DNA of 64,000 nucleotides from Glandiceps talaboti (GCF_964340395.1 NC_135553.1:7052501-7116500); one strand, 5' to 3'; counted from the stretch's first letter, positions 19,998-44,226 are shown. The notes: a model not told the origin generated them from the sequence alone. A program made the numbers and translations.

Positions 19998-22900
19998 TTA
20001 CTGTCTCCTTTTCAAAACCTTATACAATTTCTCCAAGTTCATAATTGGTGAGAGGTATAAAGCCCAATAGAAAAGTGCATCACATATGAAGAACGGAATG
20101 ACTGGCCATAGAAAAACCAATATTGCTGTGCCTAGCATGGCTAAAACATGTCTTCGTATGGCTCTAGGAATTGATCTGTATGGAGAGAGAAAGAGTCGGT
20201 CATTGTACTGTACTCATTGTATTTTCAAGATCTCTATAAGTGCTGTTTCTGAAAACAACTTGTACAGATTTTCTTGTGTTGTCTTGTGCTTGGAATAAGT
20301 CAATGACGGAATACAAAATTAGTACATATATTCGAACAGTACACATACATGTACATGTGCATGATGTAACAAAAAAAACAAGGACTGGCATAGGTTGACT
20401 GAATGGCTGGCTAACAGTGAATGACTAACACATGCACACTTCATGATTGACACATGCATACTTCATGATTGACACATGCACACCAACTGACTGACACATC
20501 AATGTTCTAACATATGTGTCTGTTTTTGATAATTTTTGAGTGAGAAGGGAGACTAGTAACAGTATAAAATGAACAGCGAACATTTTTCAGCTTACCTAAG
20601 GCCATGTCTCCATAGCCATCTGACAAGAGCTGCCTCCATAAATGTTAGTAAGACACAATTGATGATAACAAACCAACATGTCATTGCATGATTATCTATC
20701 CAGCTCCATGCAAACTGTGCTATCAAGAAGTACGGGAAAAACAGGTACTTGGGTAGAAACTCTATCCACTGCTCTACAGTAGGATCATTTGACTGGAAAG
20801 AGGAAAACAATGAAATATTTGACATTTCATGCAATTTACTTCATCTTTCTGATCCTGAAATATTACCTATACAAATGTTAAAGTCATACAGTATGCAAGC
20901 CACATCCATCTAATCCACAAGACACACGTCATGATATTGTCAATATTTCCCCCTAATTAAGACGAAATTATGAGCAACCATTGATAAACACATTGATTAT
21001 GCAAATTAGTTTTATAATATGTAAATCACAATAACCTTGGCTATAGGAAATACATCCATTATAGACTTTCTTCTAGTACATCACTAAAATTTGTTAGGTC
21101 TACGACAAGGCTGTCACAGGCCTAGTGAAGCCATGCCCATGCTGGCAAATGAATTCAGGTCTGTCCAGTCAGGGCTGTGACAGACCTGAACAGCTAGGCC
21201 TGTGGCAGGTATGTTCCATCAGGACTGTAGCAGGCCTGCTGCATGCCTGTGAGAGGAGGCCTACCCTGTTACAGGCCTGTGGGTTTCTAGCTGCGTATAC
21301 TGGTATTACTTACTTCATTAATAACAGGACTTTCCTCTGGTATACTTTCATTAGCTGGTACAGGACAGGTACCATGAAGGAATGGTAGAAAGATATCTTT
21401 GTAATCAAACACATAGAAGTATGCCATGGCAATTCGTGGGAAGTCCTTCAGTGAGTAGGCCAGGAATATTGACTTGCCTTCATCCATGGCCTATAAAAGG
21501 AAACATTACAATGGACATGAAACCACACAAAACATTTCATCAGTAAGTATTTTGACAAAAGATATATCATTGACTGTTTTCAGCAAATAAAATAAACTCC
21601 AAAACATTACTCAAGACTATATATAATATTTATTTATACACAAAACTGTATTTATGTTTCAATGTGTACATACTGCAAAGATTTAAATGTACGGTGGGAT
21701 CTTAGCAAACTCAATTCAACATACTACTACTTTTATGGTAAGACACAAATAAACAAACTCACCCAAATATTTGAAATGAAATGAAATTGAGGAAAGAAAA
21801 GTGACATGTGTAGGAGATGGAGACGAACACACGTCCCCTGAATACTAGCCAGAGTGCTTTAGCCAACTAAGCTAATGTGTCAACTAGTAGATTCCATTGG
21901 CCATGCTGGTGTGTATCTTTTCTATTCCTCGATAGGTGAGAAGTCAACTGATTAACCTTTAGCCTTTCAACCTAAGGAGCCAATGAATTCACAGGGTCCC
22001 TCCCTACTAGTACACTGAGTTAAATATAAATTTACTCAAATTTCACATGAAAAACAACTGAATCGATCACAAGTTAATTTTGGATGAGCATTTCTTTAAG
22101 TATCACAGTGTGATATGCATCTATATTATAAGGTCAGAGAGAAAAATCTGAAATGTTTGGGATAAACCCTCCTTTTACCTTAAATTCCCACAAATCCTTA
22201 GGTGGTTTAACTCCTAGTTCCTTGACAGTTTTAAGTTCATGAATGATAGCTCTTCTATAAAGTCCCATTTCAATACTAAATGGTGGTGCTTTCAAATCTT
22301 CCTCAGTGATTCCTAACAACAAACGTCCATTGATTCTATTAGCAAGGAACATTTCCGGGTAGAGATTATCTCTGGACCAGGATCCCATCTCAGCAATCCA
22401 GTCTGCCACTTCTTCTGGTGTCCACTTTATTACAGGTTTCTTGACGAGTATTGTATCATCATCTCTGAGACCCCACACCAATACTAGTAACTAGAGATGA
22501 AAGGATATATAAAGGTCAAAATATGTACAAGTTATGCTTTCTGATTACTTTTGATCATGTATAGCCCAGAGACTAGCCTCTATACTTTGTGATCTGTGAT
22601 TTGGCTTCGCTGTCTTATTAAATGCTTGTAATGTTATCAACAGCAACTGATTAATGTGGTTTGAAATTTATTCTCTCAAACTGAATGGTTCGAAGAAATG
22701 CACTCAAACTGATTGGTTGCAATGGGGAGTGATAATGTACAACAGCTTAATTGATTATATTCAAATAAAGTCAATATGTAAATGTACACATACCATCGTT
22801 GAGATGATCACAAAAGCGATGGAATTTACATACAGTGAATATTATGTAAATAGATACAAATAGCTGATAACTGTCGTTGGGAGTGTGGCTAAATTAATAA

Positions 22901-24753
22901 TTTGACATTGCTAGTATTACGGGCAGTTAGTGTGACAGCAAAGCAAAATCCCAGACTGCGATGTACACAGGCTACCAAGAGACTTATCTTGGTCCTTCCA
23001 TAGCTAACTTTAAGAATTACAACATGGTCATAATTTTTGTGGCATATATTCCAGGTATATATCTACGGCAGAATCCCTCACGAGTCTTAAAAAACCCCTA
23101 ATTTATAGCATTTAGGGATGCATCTTATTCTTACTTCTAGTCTATAGCTACTACACCTCTTGGGCTATTCTGCCTACTGAGGGTGCTAGCCCTGTGCCCA
23201 GACAGAGGTTATACTCATCACCACTCAACATTATTTGGCAACTCTGAGGTCTTACTACAAGACTATCTGACTTCTTGACTTGGCAAGAAACGCACTTACC
23301 AGGACCACCAACATTGAAAAGACAACTCCTGAACAGAAACCACCAACTGAGAAAGAAACATACTTACCAGGACTACCACCATTGAAAAGACAACTCCTGC
23401 ACAGAAACCACCAACTGAGAAAGAAACATACTTACCAGGACTACCACCATTGAAAAGACAACTCCTGCACAGAAACCACCAACTGAGAAAGAAACATACT
23501 TACCAGGACTACCACCATTGAAAAGACAACTCCTGCACAGAAACCACCAACTGAGAAAGAAACATACTTACCAGGACTACCACCATTGAAAAGACAACTC
23601 CTGCACAGAAACCACCAACTGAGAAAGAAACATACTTACCAGGACTACCACCATTGAAAAGACAACTCCTGAACAGAAACCACCACTTGATTTTCGACTT
23701 CCATCTCCTTGTAGCTCTTTGCCATACGTCTCAAATTCTTCTAGAAGTTTTCTGTTGTCAGGGTCATTCAACTGACCCCTCCTTACTGTTACAGTGATTG
23801 GAAACAACTTTTCTAATGTAGTTCTGTAAAACAAGTAGAATACCTAGTTATGTGGTGTGTCAACACATGCACACAATACTGTGATTGTTTGTGATCTTCA
23901 TTGTTGACATAGTCTGAAATTCACTGATTTATCAGTTGAATCTGTCAAGTTATAAATCTAATAAAACATCGTTATGTATACATCATTAGTAATAGTAGTA
24001 GTAATAATTATCTCTCTATACCCATTTTGATAATAAATATAAGGGCTATGGAAAACCACAACAAAGTCTTATTCAAATAAACCTGGGGTATCAATCTAGG
24101 ATTCTCTTTTGGAGGCAAATTTGTAGAGTTGTGGTGCCATCCTGTGATTCCTAGAGAACACAAGAGGAGTATGTACCCTGCACCTCCTTAAACAAATAAT
24201 AGTAATAGCACACCACCACATCAGAGGTCAAGAGGTCAAGTGTACTTAATACCAGTATGTAATCTACCAATGTGGATATCAAGGAATGATGAATGCATCT
24301 AAAACACGTAAACTTTTCTAGTACTGGTATATTAGCAATCAAATTATAAAACATCTTAACAACAAAATTATTACAAACATGAGATGAAAAGTACCTCATA
24401 ATTATATTGATACGAGGGAATCCTCTCCATGGTTGTCGGCATCCAGGACATGTTGTATCTTTTGATGACTTCCACCACCGTGCTAGACACAGACGACAAA
24501 AGCTGTGTCCACAGTTCAAAGTAGTAGGTTGGACCATGAGTTCATAACAACATCCACACTGAAATGTAGTTTCTGACATAGATCGTCTCATCGGATTATG
24601 ATGGTGTTCATTAGATGATGTGACAGCATCATACTGTACTGGCTCATGAAAATTACTCTCACTGGATATATAAACCCCATGTGTAAATGTATTACTATTG
24701 TTACTCAGCTCAGAACTTTCGGATTCTGGGTTGGAAGTGTCTTCTGTTGCCAT
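19998..24753 (-). CDS. BFAR: Bifunctional apoptosis regulator BFAR (RING-SAM membrane E3 ligase)
   Basis: In vertebrates BFAR is an ER-anchored RING E3 ubiquitin ligase that links extrinsic and intrinsic apoptosis control. Six coding exons (minus strand) join in phase: 24753-24395, 23823-23640, 22490-22179, 21490-21314, 20792-20596, 20175-19998, giving 468 residues (human 450). The C3HC4 RING uses Cys66, Cys69, Cys81, His83, Cys86, Cys89, Cys102, Cys105 (TLNCGHSFCRLCLARWW). A transmembrane stretch around 170-190 is followed by a SAM domain at about 205-268 (WTPEEVADWIAEMG, NRINGRLLLGITEEDL), then FYVFDYKDIFLPF, WIEFLPKYLFFPY and C-terminal hydrophobic helices. The first coding exon begins at acceptor 24773; the 5' UTR probably starts in a non-coding exon with donor at 32326, making intron 1 about 7.5 kb. 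Five tandem copies of the exon 2 end and donor follow exon 2. Confidence 0.96.
20404..20503. repeat. 24-bp short tandem repeat
   Basis: About four copies of a unit like GACTAACACATGCACACTTC/ATGATT in the last BFAR intron. Confidence 0.8.
21090..21290. repeat. Degenerate CAGGCCTG-rich tandem repeat
   Basis: A GC-rich block in BFAR intron 4 with repeated CTGTGACAG, CAGGCCTG and AGGCCTGT words spaced about 25-30 bp. It is locally unlike the AT-rich surroundings. Confidence 0.6.
21815..21890 (-). pseudogene. tRNA-derived sequence (SINE head or tRNA pseudogene)
   Basis: The minus strand carries an A-box-like TTAGCTTAGTTGGCTAAAGC, a five-pair anticodon stem (TCTGG/TCAGG) around loop CTAGTAT, and a B-box-like TGTTCGTCTCC. 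The acceptor arms do not pair and the T stem is poor, so it is not a working tRNA. It lies in BFAR intron 3. Confidence 0.5.
23140..23280. repeat. Dispersed repeat family B
   Basis: Ordered words CTTGGGCTATTCTGCCTACT, GAGGGTGCTAGC, CAGACAGAGG and TTATTTGGCAAC also occur at 45465-45615 (and in part near 18690). It is an interspersed repeat of unknown type in BFAR intron 2. Confidence 0.55.
23299..23638 (-). repeat. 68-bp array duplicating BFAR exon 2 end plus splice donor
   Basis: Five extra tandem copies (68-bp period) of a unit made of the last ~45 nt of BFAR exon 2 and the first ~23 nt of intron 2. Unit landmarks repeat at 23302, 23370, 23438, 23506, 23574 and the genuine 23642. Every copy keeps donor GTAAGTATG, and on the minus strand the junction creates an acceptor-like TTTCTTTCTCAG before each exon copy. 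Each copy is therefore a potential 47-nt exon. If included after exon 2, its frame meets TAG within the copy. Confidence 0.93.
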
Positions 24754-25327
24754 TTTATTTGTAATATGTGTCCTGAAAAGGAAAGGGAAAAGAAATTGTA
24801 TGATACAAAAGTGATCCGAAGCAGTTATTTCAAAAGCTGTGACTTGCTGTAAGCATTATTCGTTTTTATGATAGTACAATACATTGCCTGAAAATTGCTT
24901 AATTTCTCAAAGTGTGTAACAAATTTTTTATTCATTTTTTAAAAGATTTTTGTAATGTATTGCGTTACAAACAAGGACTTGGCATATGTTGTTTCATATT
25001 GATTTTTCAAGTAGGACGCCATGATAAAATTACTATATAAATTAAAAATCCACAATAAATACCCAATCCTCTTCCTATGGCCACTAGTTCAAATTAGGAT
25101 TAAATGCAATTGTAAACATCTGTTGTCTGAGTTTTTAAAGAGAACTCTAATGTACCAGGCTTTACCAAAGAATATTACACATATTTTGATAGCACTACAA
25201 AAATGTAGATATGGGATTAGATACTGCACTGTGCCAAAGTCTGTTAATCAATATTGATCTCAGCATTCACAGTTTACATGTATTTTGATAACTGAACACC
25301 AGAGGAGGGAAACGTGAAATGAAACTG

Positions 25328-25345
25328 CCCCCCCCCCCCCCCCCC
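25328..25345 (+). repeat. Poly(C) run
   Basis: Eighteen consecutive C. Confidence 0.95.
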
Positions 25346-25817
25346 AACACAATCAGTATTCTTTTCATTTACATCATCATTTACATAATAATCATCATCC
25401 TAATATGCTGAGGTCAAAGTTCATTGGTAAAGAGGTAAGTAGGTCAACAAACTCTTGTGATATTTGTATGAATGATAGCTTATAGGGTCTATGAATAGGT
25501 GCTATACATTACATGTCCTTGTTGAATTTTTTCTCTAAATTTAATTACACAAGAAATAGTTACAAATTCAAATGTCAGCAAAAGAATTGACAACAGTGAA
25601 ACCTTATAAAAATCTAAGGTGAATATAATAATATTTGACACTTTTGACAATGTTAAATTTACAGTGATTTATAATCAACTTACAAAATGTAAGAGAGAGA
25701 ACTTATACCTCAACTGAATATACCTGTTCATACTAAATACATACATCACGGCTCGAATTTTGACTTATACAAGTGACCTTTTTCAGCTTCAGTTGATTTC
25801 CATTGGTCTCAACAGAC

Positions 25818-26295
25818 TAGCTGCAATAACTGTAGCGTTTGGTGTGATTTTAAGGGGTTTTTCGTCTGTTTTTTTTGTTCCGATGTTTAACCCGAATCAA
25901 ACGCTACAATTCCTCTAATGCAAACGCAAATAGACGGAACCGATTCAGATTTTAATCGCAATGTTGGGCGGACTTTTCTGCTAAATTACGCCTTAGCTGG
26001 CAAAATATCGCACATTTCCTAACTCCAATATTAATTATGAAGCTTTCAAGACCCAAGAAATGTTCAGAGGTACCCCAATTCTGTAAAAAACGGCAAATGT
26101 AGCAACGCATGCAGCATTTTGAAACGGGCAGAACGCTGACACTTCGCTCACGTTTTCAATGTGGTCTCGTCTATTTGTGTTTGCGTTAGAGGAATTGTAG
26201 CATTTGATTCGGGTTAAACGTCGCAACAAAAAAGGGCACAAAAACAGACGAAAAAGCCCTCAAAATCACATCAAACGCTACAATTATTGCAGCTA
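25818..26295. mobile_element. MITE-like element, copy 2, 9-bp target duplication
   Basis: A 478-bp sister of 2067-2556, with the same inverted termini TAGCTGCAATAA and the same interior (for example TTGGGCGGAC, AAATGTTCAGAGGTACCCCA). It is flanked by the perfect 9-bp repeat TCAACAGAC (25809-25817, 26296-26304). Non-coding and non-autonomous; Mutator-like by target-duplication length (inference). Confidence 0.9.
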
Positions 26296-26402
26296 TCAAC
26301 AGACTACCACCTTACACATTTATGCTGACTTTAGTAGTCTATATCCCATGCACTACTAAATTTCAAGTCCTGCACATATAATGTACACATAGGGTACATA
26401 TT

Positions 26403-26788
26403 CAGTGTTGCAGCCAGCCTTTTGAAAGAGTGGAACAAAGTGTCCCAAGACTCATTTTCCTGGGTCATCATACATTTTTGGGGGGACATTACAAAAAAAA
26501 GCGCTAATGGTATTGTACCACAACTGTACAGTGTTTTCAAAATATTTACCTAAATGCTGACCCATGCTAGATATTTGCTGAATGATTATGCAGTTGCCTG
26601 TCCACCCTGTTGTTCTCTGTGCAATATACACAATCATTTGGCTGTTCCTATAGGTGTGGTCATGTTGCTAAACATATTTGCATACAATTTTAGTGTGGGT
26701 CATCTATGACCTGTTACTTCCAAAATTGTAGGTCAGGTAAAAAAATGTGTGTCAAATGACCCAAAAACCCCCTCTGGCTGCAACACTG
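26403..26788. mobile_element. hAT-like non-autonomous element
   Basis: Termini CAGTGTTGCAGCCAG and CTGGCTGCAACACTG are perfect 15-bp inverted repeats over 386 bp, flanked by CATATT on both sides (26397-26402, 26789-26794). CAGTG-type ends are common in hAT elements, though an 8-bp target duplication would be expected. There is no transposase coding. Confidence 0.65.
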
Positions 26789-27737
26789 CATATTATGGTG
26801 TAGGGTACAGTACATACAATGTATGTCAGGTGTATAACAATAACTCCAGCTGCATACATCTGTATTTGTATGAGTGACAACTGACATATGTTGACTTGTA
26901 AATTATATCAATGACTTATCATTGCCATTCTGAACAATGGTCTGAAATTAACATATCAGAAATTAAATAACTAGAAACCCACCTGTATCTTTCAGTTCCT
27001 ATAGCAACTACATGTAGTTAATACTGCTATGGTAGGGCTTTAGTAAGACTGGGTTTCTGATCACTTATATGGTATACTAAAAAGACTATATTGAATGTTG
27101 CTGCCATGACGAATCTCATTTCACAAAGACTGAGAGTTGAGTTATGTCACCTTGTATATTGATTATTTATGACCATAGGGGCAAAGTCTAAGATACAAAG
27201 ATGAAATGGAGGGAGGGACGGTGGGGATGGGTGGGGGATGGGTGGGGGGCAAATGTTTTCTACCTGATGAGAAATACAACACAATTAATTGTTCTACATG
27301 TAGTTACTCTAGGTATTTTATCCAAATTTTAAATCACAATGTACACCTCAGATTTCTTATATATCATAACAATTTTAAATATGTAATCATATAAGACATA
27401 GTACATGTCAAAGACTATGTGGGTTCAAGTACATACAAGTGTGGCTTACCATTATATTTATGACGCGGTACTATAAATCTTTTATTACAGTGTCACTGAA
27501 GGTCATCTGGGAGATTTGGAAGTGTATGTACCTTTAATATCAATGGTTTACAAAAGATTTTAATGTTCTCGATTTTTTGGCATGTGATCATTATAATATC
27601 TATAATGCTATGAGTCACATAATTTTTTACTAAAACAGTAAATCAGAGATATCACTTACATACAAAGGCTACAGGATGGTACATAAAGCTATTACTATGT
27701 TAGGTGTAGCCTACCTACATTTTTTAGTATACTAGTA

Positions 27738-28059
27738 TGTAGACTTGAACCACGATCACTACCAGTGTGCCCTCTATGCCAATTTGATGCCACTGACGCA
27801 CACAATTTCTCAGTAGAGACGCACCAAAATTTGGTGTTCTCCTATCTCTTACCATGTGGTGACTCACAAGAAATCTCGGTTTTTAACATTTTGACTCACA
27901 ACAACAAAATTTGGCTACCATTAGAGGGCACACTGATCTCTACTACACTATTCCGCTATCCAAATTGTCATCGTTGGGAATGATAGCGAAAATTCAAAAA
28001 ATCAAAATGTTGGTTATGATAACGGAATAGTGTAGTAGCCATCATGGTTCAAGTCTACA
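27738..28059. mobile_element. Inverted-repeat element with nested hairpin
   Basis: Ends TGTAGACTTGAACCACGATC and its near reverse complement, about 28 bp each. An inner inverted repeat (CTACTACACTATTCCGCTAT with ATAACGGAATAGTGTAGTAG) forms a second stem. An 11-bp direct repeat, TATGTTAGGTG, lies outside at 27696-27706 and 28073-28083, so the true element may extend to those points. Confidence 0.65.
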
Positions 28060-28281
28060 GGTAGGTTACATGTATGTTAGGTGAGTGTCAGGATAAAAAT
28101 CTGAAAAAATGAGAACTTGAATATATGATCCATTGACAGAGACATTGGATTCTCATCCTTTGAGATATGTCACCCCTTGGACTTGTTGCCGATTTCCTAT
28201 TGTTTTCTTGAAAGACTGACTTATGTTTGCTTTTCATGTCTTTCCCAATTAGAGTTTATCACAAAGCATGTTCAGTTCTCT

Positions 28282-29350
28282 GTACTTGATATGGATGTTA
28301 TAAATGATTGTGATACATAGAGAAAATACTTTACTTTGGTGTTATGGGTTGTACTTGATATGGATGTTATAAATGATTGTGATACATAGAGAAAATACTT
28401 TACTTTGGTGTTATGGGTTGTACTTGATATGGATGTTATAAATGATTGTGATACATAGAGAAAATACTTTACTTTGGTGTTATGGGTTGTACTTGATATG
28501 GATGTTATAAATGATTGTGATACATAGAGAAAATACTTTACTTTGGTGTTATGGGTTGTACTTGATATGGATGTTATAAATGATTGTGATACATAGAGAA
28601 AATACTTTACTTTGGTGTTATGGGTTGTACTTGATATGGATGTTATAAATGATTGTGATACATAGAGAAAATACTTTACTTTGGTGTTATGGGTTGTATT
28701 TGATATGGATGTTATAAATGATTGTGATACATAGAGAAAATACTTTACTTTGGTGTTATGGGTTGTACTTGATATGGATGTTATAAATGATTGTGATACA
28801 TAGAGAAAATACTTTACTTTGGTGTTATGGGTTGTACTTGATATGGATGTTATAAATGATTGTGATACATAGAGAAAATACTTTACTTTGGTGTTATGGG
28901 TTGTATTTGATATGGATGTTATAAATGATTGTGATACATAGAGAAAATACTTTACTTTGGTGTTATGGGTTGTACTTGATATGGATGTTATAAATGATTG
29001 TGATACATAGAGAAAATACTTTACTTTGGTGTTATGGGTTGTACTTGATATGGATGTTATAAATGATTGTGATACATAGAGAAAATACTTTACTTTGGTG
29101 TTATGGGTTGTACTTGATATGGATGTTATAAATGATTGTGATACATAGAGAAAATACTTTACTTTGGTGTTATTGGTTGTACTTGATATGGTTGTTATAA
29201 ATGATTATGATACATAGAGAAAATACTTTACTTTGGTGTTATGGGTTGTACTTGATATGGATGCTATAAATGATTGTGATACATAGAGAAAATACTTTAC
29301 TTTGGTGTTATGGGTTGTATTTGATATGGATGCTATAAACGATTGTGATA
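28282..29350. repeat. 69-bp minisatellite derived from a MITE end
   Basis: About 15-16 nearly identical 69-bp units (TGTACTTGATATGGATGTTA, TAAATGATTGTGATACATAG, AGAAAATACTTTACTTTGGT, GTTATGGGT). In reverse complement the unit matches the terminal arm of the inverted-repeat elements at 36218-36575 and 41781-42009, so the array is an amplified MITE terminus. Confidence 0.92.
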
Positions 29351-30681
29351 CATACAGAAAATGCTAAATACATATACTTTGGTGTACATTATACTATAGT
29401 CTGGAATCCAACTGTAGTTTACCACAGTAAAGGTTTAAATCGTAATGATACTGTATAGGAACTAGACTAATTATACTAAAGTCACCTGTGATTTAAGAAA
29501 ACATAGACATATAATTTACATAACACTAACGCCTTATATGGAAATAATATTGTAATTATCAAACTAATCCATTTTCTGGAGACCAAGCAAAAAACAATGA
29601 TATGAACACTTAATAGTAAAACCTTTGATTGTTCTCTACATAACCCTAAGCTTTGTAGGAAAATTCTCCTCCTCAGAGATTGTCAAGGTGCCATTTATAT
29701 TCTTGTCTAGTGATAATGCAATGTTTACCTGGGATGTTTTACTAACTTTGCTGCCATACACTTAAAGAAATGAATTCAAATACAATATGAAGACACCCAT
29801 ATTTTCATGTGTACAATTTAACCATCTCTACATGTATGTTTACAAAATTACGTGTATGTATACCTCACCTGGATACATACATACATGTACTATTAGTACA
29901 ATGTATCACTTCCATGTACATTTGTATGTTCACTGTTACTGACTTTGAACAGTACACAATATACATGTACCTACACACACAATACAGTGTTATGTAATAG
30001 ATAATGACTCCTTTCAGCAGATCATACATTTGTGTCTAAGCATGGAGGTACAAGGTGAGACTTATACCACCATGACATAAGCAAGTCACCCTAAATGAAA
30101 AAATGTCTTGTGATATCCAAGTTGCAAGACAGAGAAATATAGTTTTCAGCTGATGAGTGAGTGTAATTTTAATTTTGTGAAATGAAATGATATTTATATC
30201 ATATTAACAATATTTGATACTATGTTTCATATTTTTTGTATAATTTAGTAATGAAACTGGTGCAACACACTTCATTAAAACTACATCCATATACTTTTGA
30301 TGATACAAATACATACTTACAATTTGTTATTTTGTGGCAGATACAGCTGTGTGCTCTTCCCTGAACAATGTAACCAGGGTGCTAAACCCCTTTCAAGTTT
30401 CAATTTGTAATTTCCAAGTACCTCTTGAAGTTGAAAACACCAAACCACTAAATTGCTATCAAAACAAACATCAGACTCTACTTTAATCCTTAACAACTGC
30501 TACAGAAAGTGTTACTAGTATCTCAGATGTCTTGTGACAAAATTCTCTGGCGAACACTGCAGATAAATAGATAACCCCCCCCTCCCCCCAGCTTTCTGGT
30601 TGACCGATTTTTATTTTAAATTATAATAAGTAAATCTGAACATGCAGTACATTATTAGCCATCATAAATTCAAATTTCTAC

Positions 30682-30727
30682 CATTCATTCATTCATTCAT
30701 TCATTCATTCATTCATTCATTCATTCG
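30682..30727. repeat. (ATTC)n microsatellite
   Basis: About eleven ATTC units. Confidence 0.92.
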
Positions 30728-30801
30728 TCTCCTTTAGTTTAAGAACAAAACTATTACATTAGTTTTGCTCACATCATCCCTTTTTTCTCTACATGAGACA
30801 T

Positions 30802-31085
30802 TAGCCCCATCTACACGGCACTAAAAATCCTACATGAGGTAGGATTCATGATAGTTTGAAGCCTGTGTAGACGCAAGTGCGTCCTGAAACCATCCTGAAA
30901 CTGTCCTGACTTAGGACACCTTTGAGAGGTTTCCTGAAACCCTCCTGACTTTGTCCTATGTACTGTCACGACGGAACACGCAACATCTACACTGTAACCT
31001 TCCTACGTGTAGACACAAATCTATCCTACCTCAGGTAGGACTTGGGACTGCCTTAGGTAGGATGACCTATATGTAGATGGGGCTA
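30802..31085. mobile_element. Terminal-inverted-repeat element (TAGCCCCATCTACA)
   Basis: Ends TAGCCCCATCTACA and TGTAGATGGGGCTA are perfect 14-bp inverted repeats 284 bp apart. The interior is full of CCTGAAAC and GTCCTGA words and TCCTACCTCAGGTAGGA-type palindromes. The target may be TA, which would suggest a Tc1/mariner-type MITE (inference). Confidence 0.7.
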
Positions 31086-31731
31086 TTGTCAGAACTGAGT
31101 CCTGACTTACTCCATCTGCAAGCATGACTACTATCATATAAACAGTGTGTGTAATTTCACTACATAATACACTGACATTTGGCACAAACAATTCAATAAT
31201 TTTACGAGCCACCACATTATCCAAAACAACCAAACCTTACAACTGAACAATTTTTATACTTCACTGGGTTATACATGTATTGTGGTCTATACATGCACAC
31301 CCCAAGATATGTTGTTGAAATACTCAAATGTATATTTTACTTGTATCCCTTATTGCACTCAAACAAGACTGTTTTATTATCTAGGTCTACAGAATTAACA
31401 GGTACATGTATTGATCAACAATCACCCTATTATGGTGACTTGAGGTCAGTACTAAAATTAGAAACAGCAGCTGGGGCAGATTACCCTGGAATAGATGTGA
31501 ATATTGAAAGGAGAGCTAATATATGTGTAACTGCTTGCCAATCTCTTTTCAATACACATGACAACTTGTCTAGACCCAAGGCCCCTCGAAATGTGTTCAC
31601 TGGACTGTAGTGTAAATTCAAATACAGTCTATTGATAAATTTGAAAAACACAAGATACAAATACAAATATACATAAACTAAAGTAACACATGTATGTAAT
31701 GGAATTTATAATATGTCTACTAGTACTATTA

Positions 31732-31782
31732 GTACTACCATGGATGTATTAGTGATATTAGTGATACATCCGTGGTACTACT
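31732..31782. repeat. Short hairpin
   Basis: GTACTACCATGGATGTAT pairs with ATACATCCGTGGTACTAC, one mismatch, around a short AT-rich loop, upstream of BFAR exon 1. Confidence 0.6.
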
Positions 31783-32325
31783 GTACCATATTTTTTGAAA
31801 TTTGAGATTTTAATTTATATTACAACGAGTAGTTGTATCAATAACTTTCCAGCAACGACATGACATGACATGACAGGTTACTTTATTTTGATCATTACAA
31901 ATTATCCATTGGCAAGCACTCCTACCAGCAAAAGTTCCATTATCCACGCATTCAATTCACGTAGTGACGTACGGTTTTAATTACAACACACATACACACA
32001 TACAGTACACACACGTACACACCACATTCCCTCTACCAGGGATAGATGGACGGTGTACAAACCAATAAGATGTAATGTCGACGAAATAATACATCGATAT
32101 TTTTCCTAAACTGGCCCCGTTCCTATCACCCCTAATATTGTAGCACATTCGGACATTCGGCGTGTATATGCGCTGTTGAATTTCATATCCAGATACGACA
32201 AAAAATCTACGGCTACGCAAACGACGTACGCACGTACGTACTATTTATGGTGTGTGATGAGATGAGAGAGCAGCGGCTGATGGAGGTTATTTCAGTTCCA
32301 TCAGGGTCCAGCTCTCACCTCTTAC

Positions 32326-32677
32326 CTTCTTCTCTAGTTTATATCTCTTCAGCTGCTTGGATTCTGGGGTTCTCAACTTTCCGACCACTCCGTCACGTCC
32401 GCGAGGTACCACTATCGGCCATCACACCGCCATCTTTGACCTGAACCTTCTAAGTGTCTCACTTTACAACATTGTATAGATTTGATCACTTGCCTAGGTG
32501 GTCTTAAAAACACATGCCCAGAAAATGATGTGCCCGTGAACAACCAACTGATGCACTGTGAACAGCTATCTCCTTACATTTGAACTTGACGTGACGTAAG
32601 GGTGAACCCAGCAGCGTTTCCGACGACTCCACAACTGACACTGTCCGCAGGTTGAGGATAAATCAACAAGTGAAAAC
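32326..32677. promoter_or_regulatory. Divergent BFAR/PARN promoter region
   Basis: The start regions of the two genes face each other here: PARN ATG at 32678 (+) and a candidate BFAR 5' exon (-) whose donor GTAAGAGG begins at 32325. The stretch is richer in GC and CpG than its surroundings. A double CRE/ATF-like motif TGACGTGACGTAA sits at about 32587-32599. I see no TATA box, as is usual for housekeeping genes. The exact starts are not known. Confidence 0.6.

Positions 32678-44226
<11,549 letters not shown>

Larger units (their letters stand above)
24774..32325 (-). other. Probable BFAR intron 1 (about 7.5 kb)
   Basis: No coding exon is seen. The region holds MITE copy 2 (25818-26295), a hAT-like element (26403-26788), an inverted-repeat element (27738-28059), the 69-bp minisatellite (28282-29350), a terminal-inverted-repeat element (30802-31085) and microsatellites. 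That it is one intron is inferred from the acceptor at 24773 and the donor at 32325. Confidence 0.6.

Noticed and set aside
21815-21890. Functional tRNA
   Set aside because: A and B boxes are recognisable, but the acceptor arms do not pair and the T stem is weak.
28282-29350. CRISPR-like regularity
   Set aside because: Contiguous 69-bp units with no spacers; it is a minisatellite.
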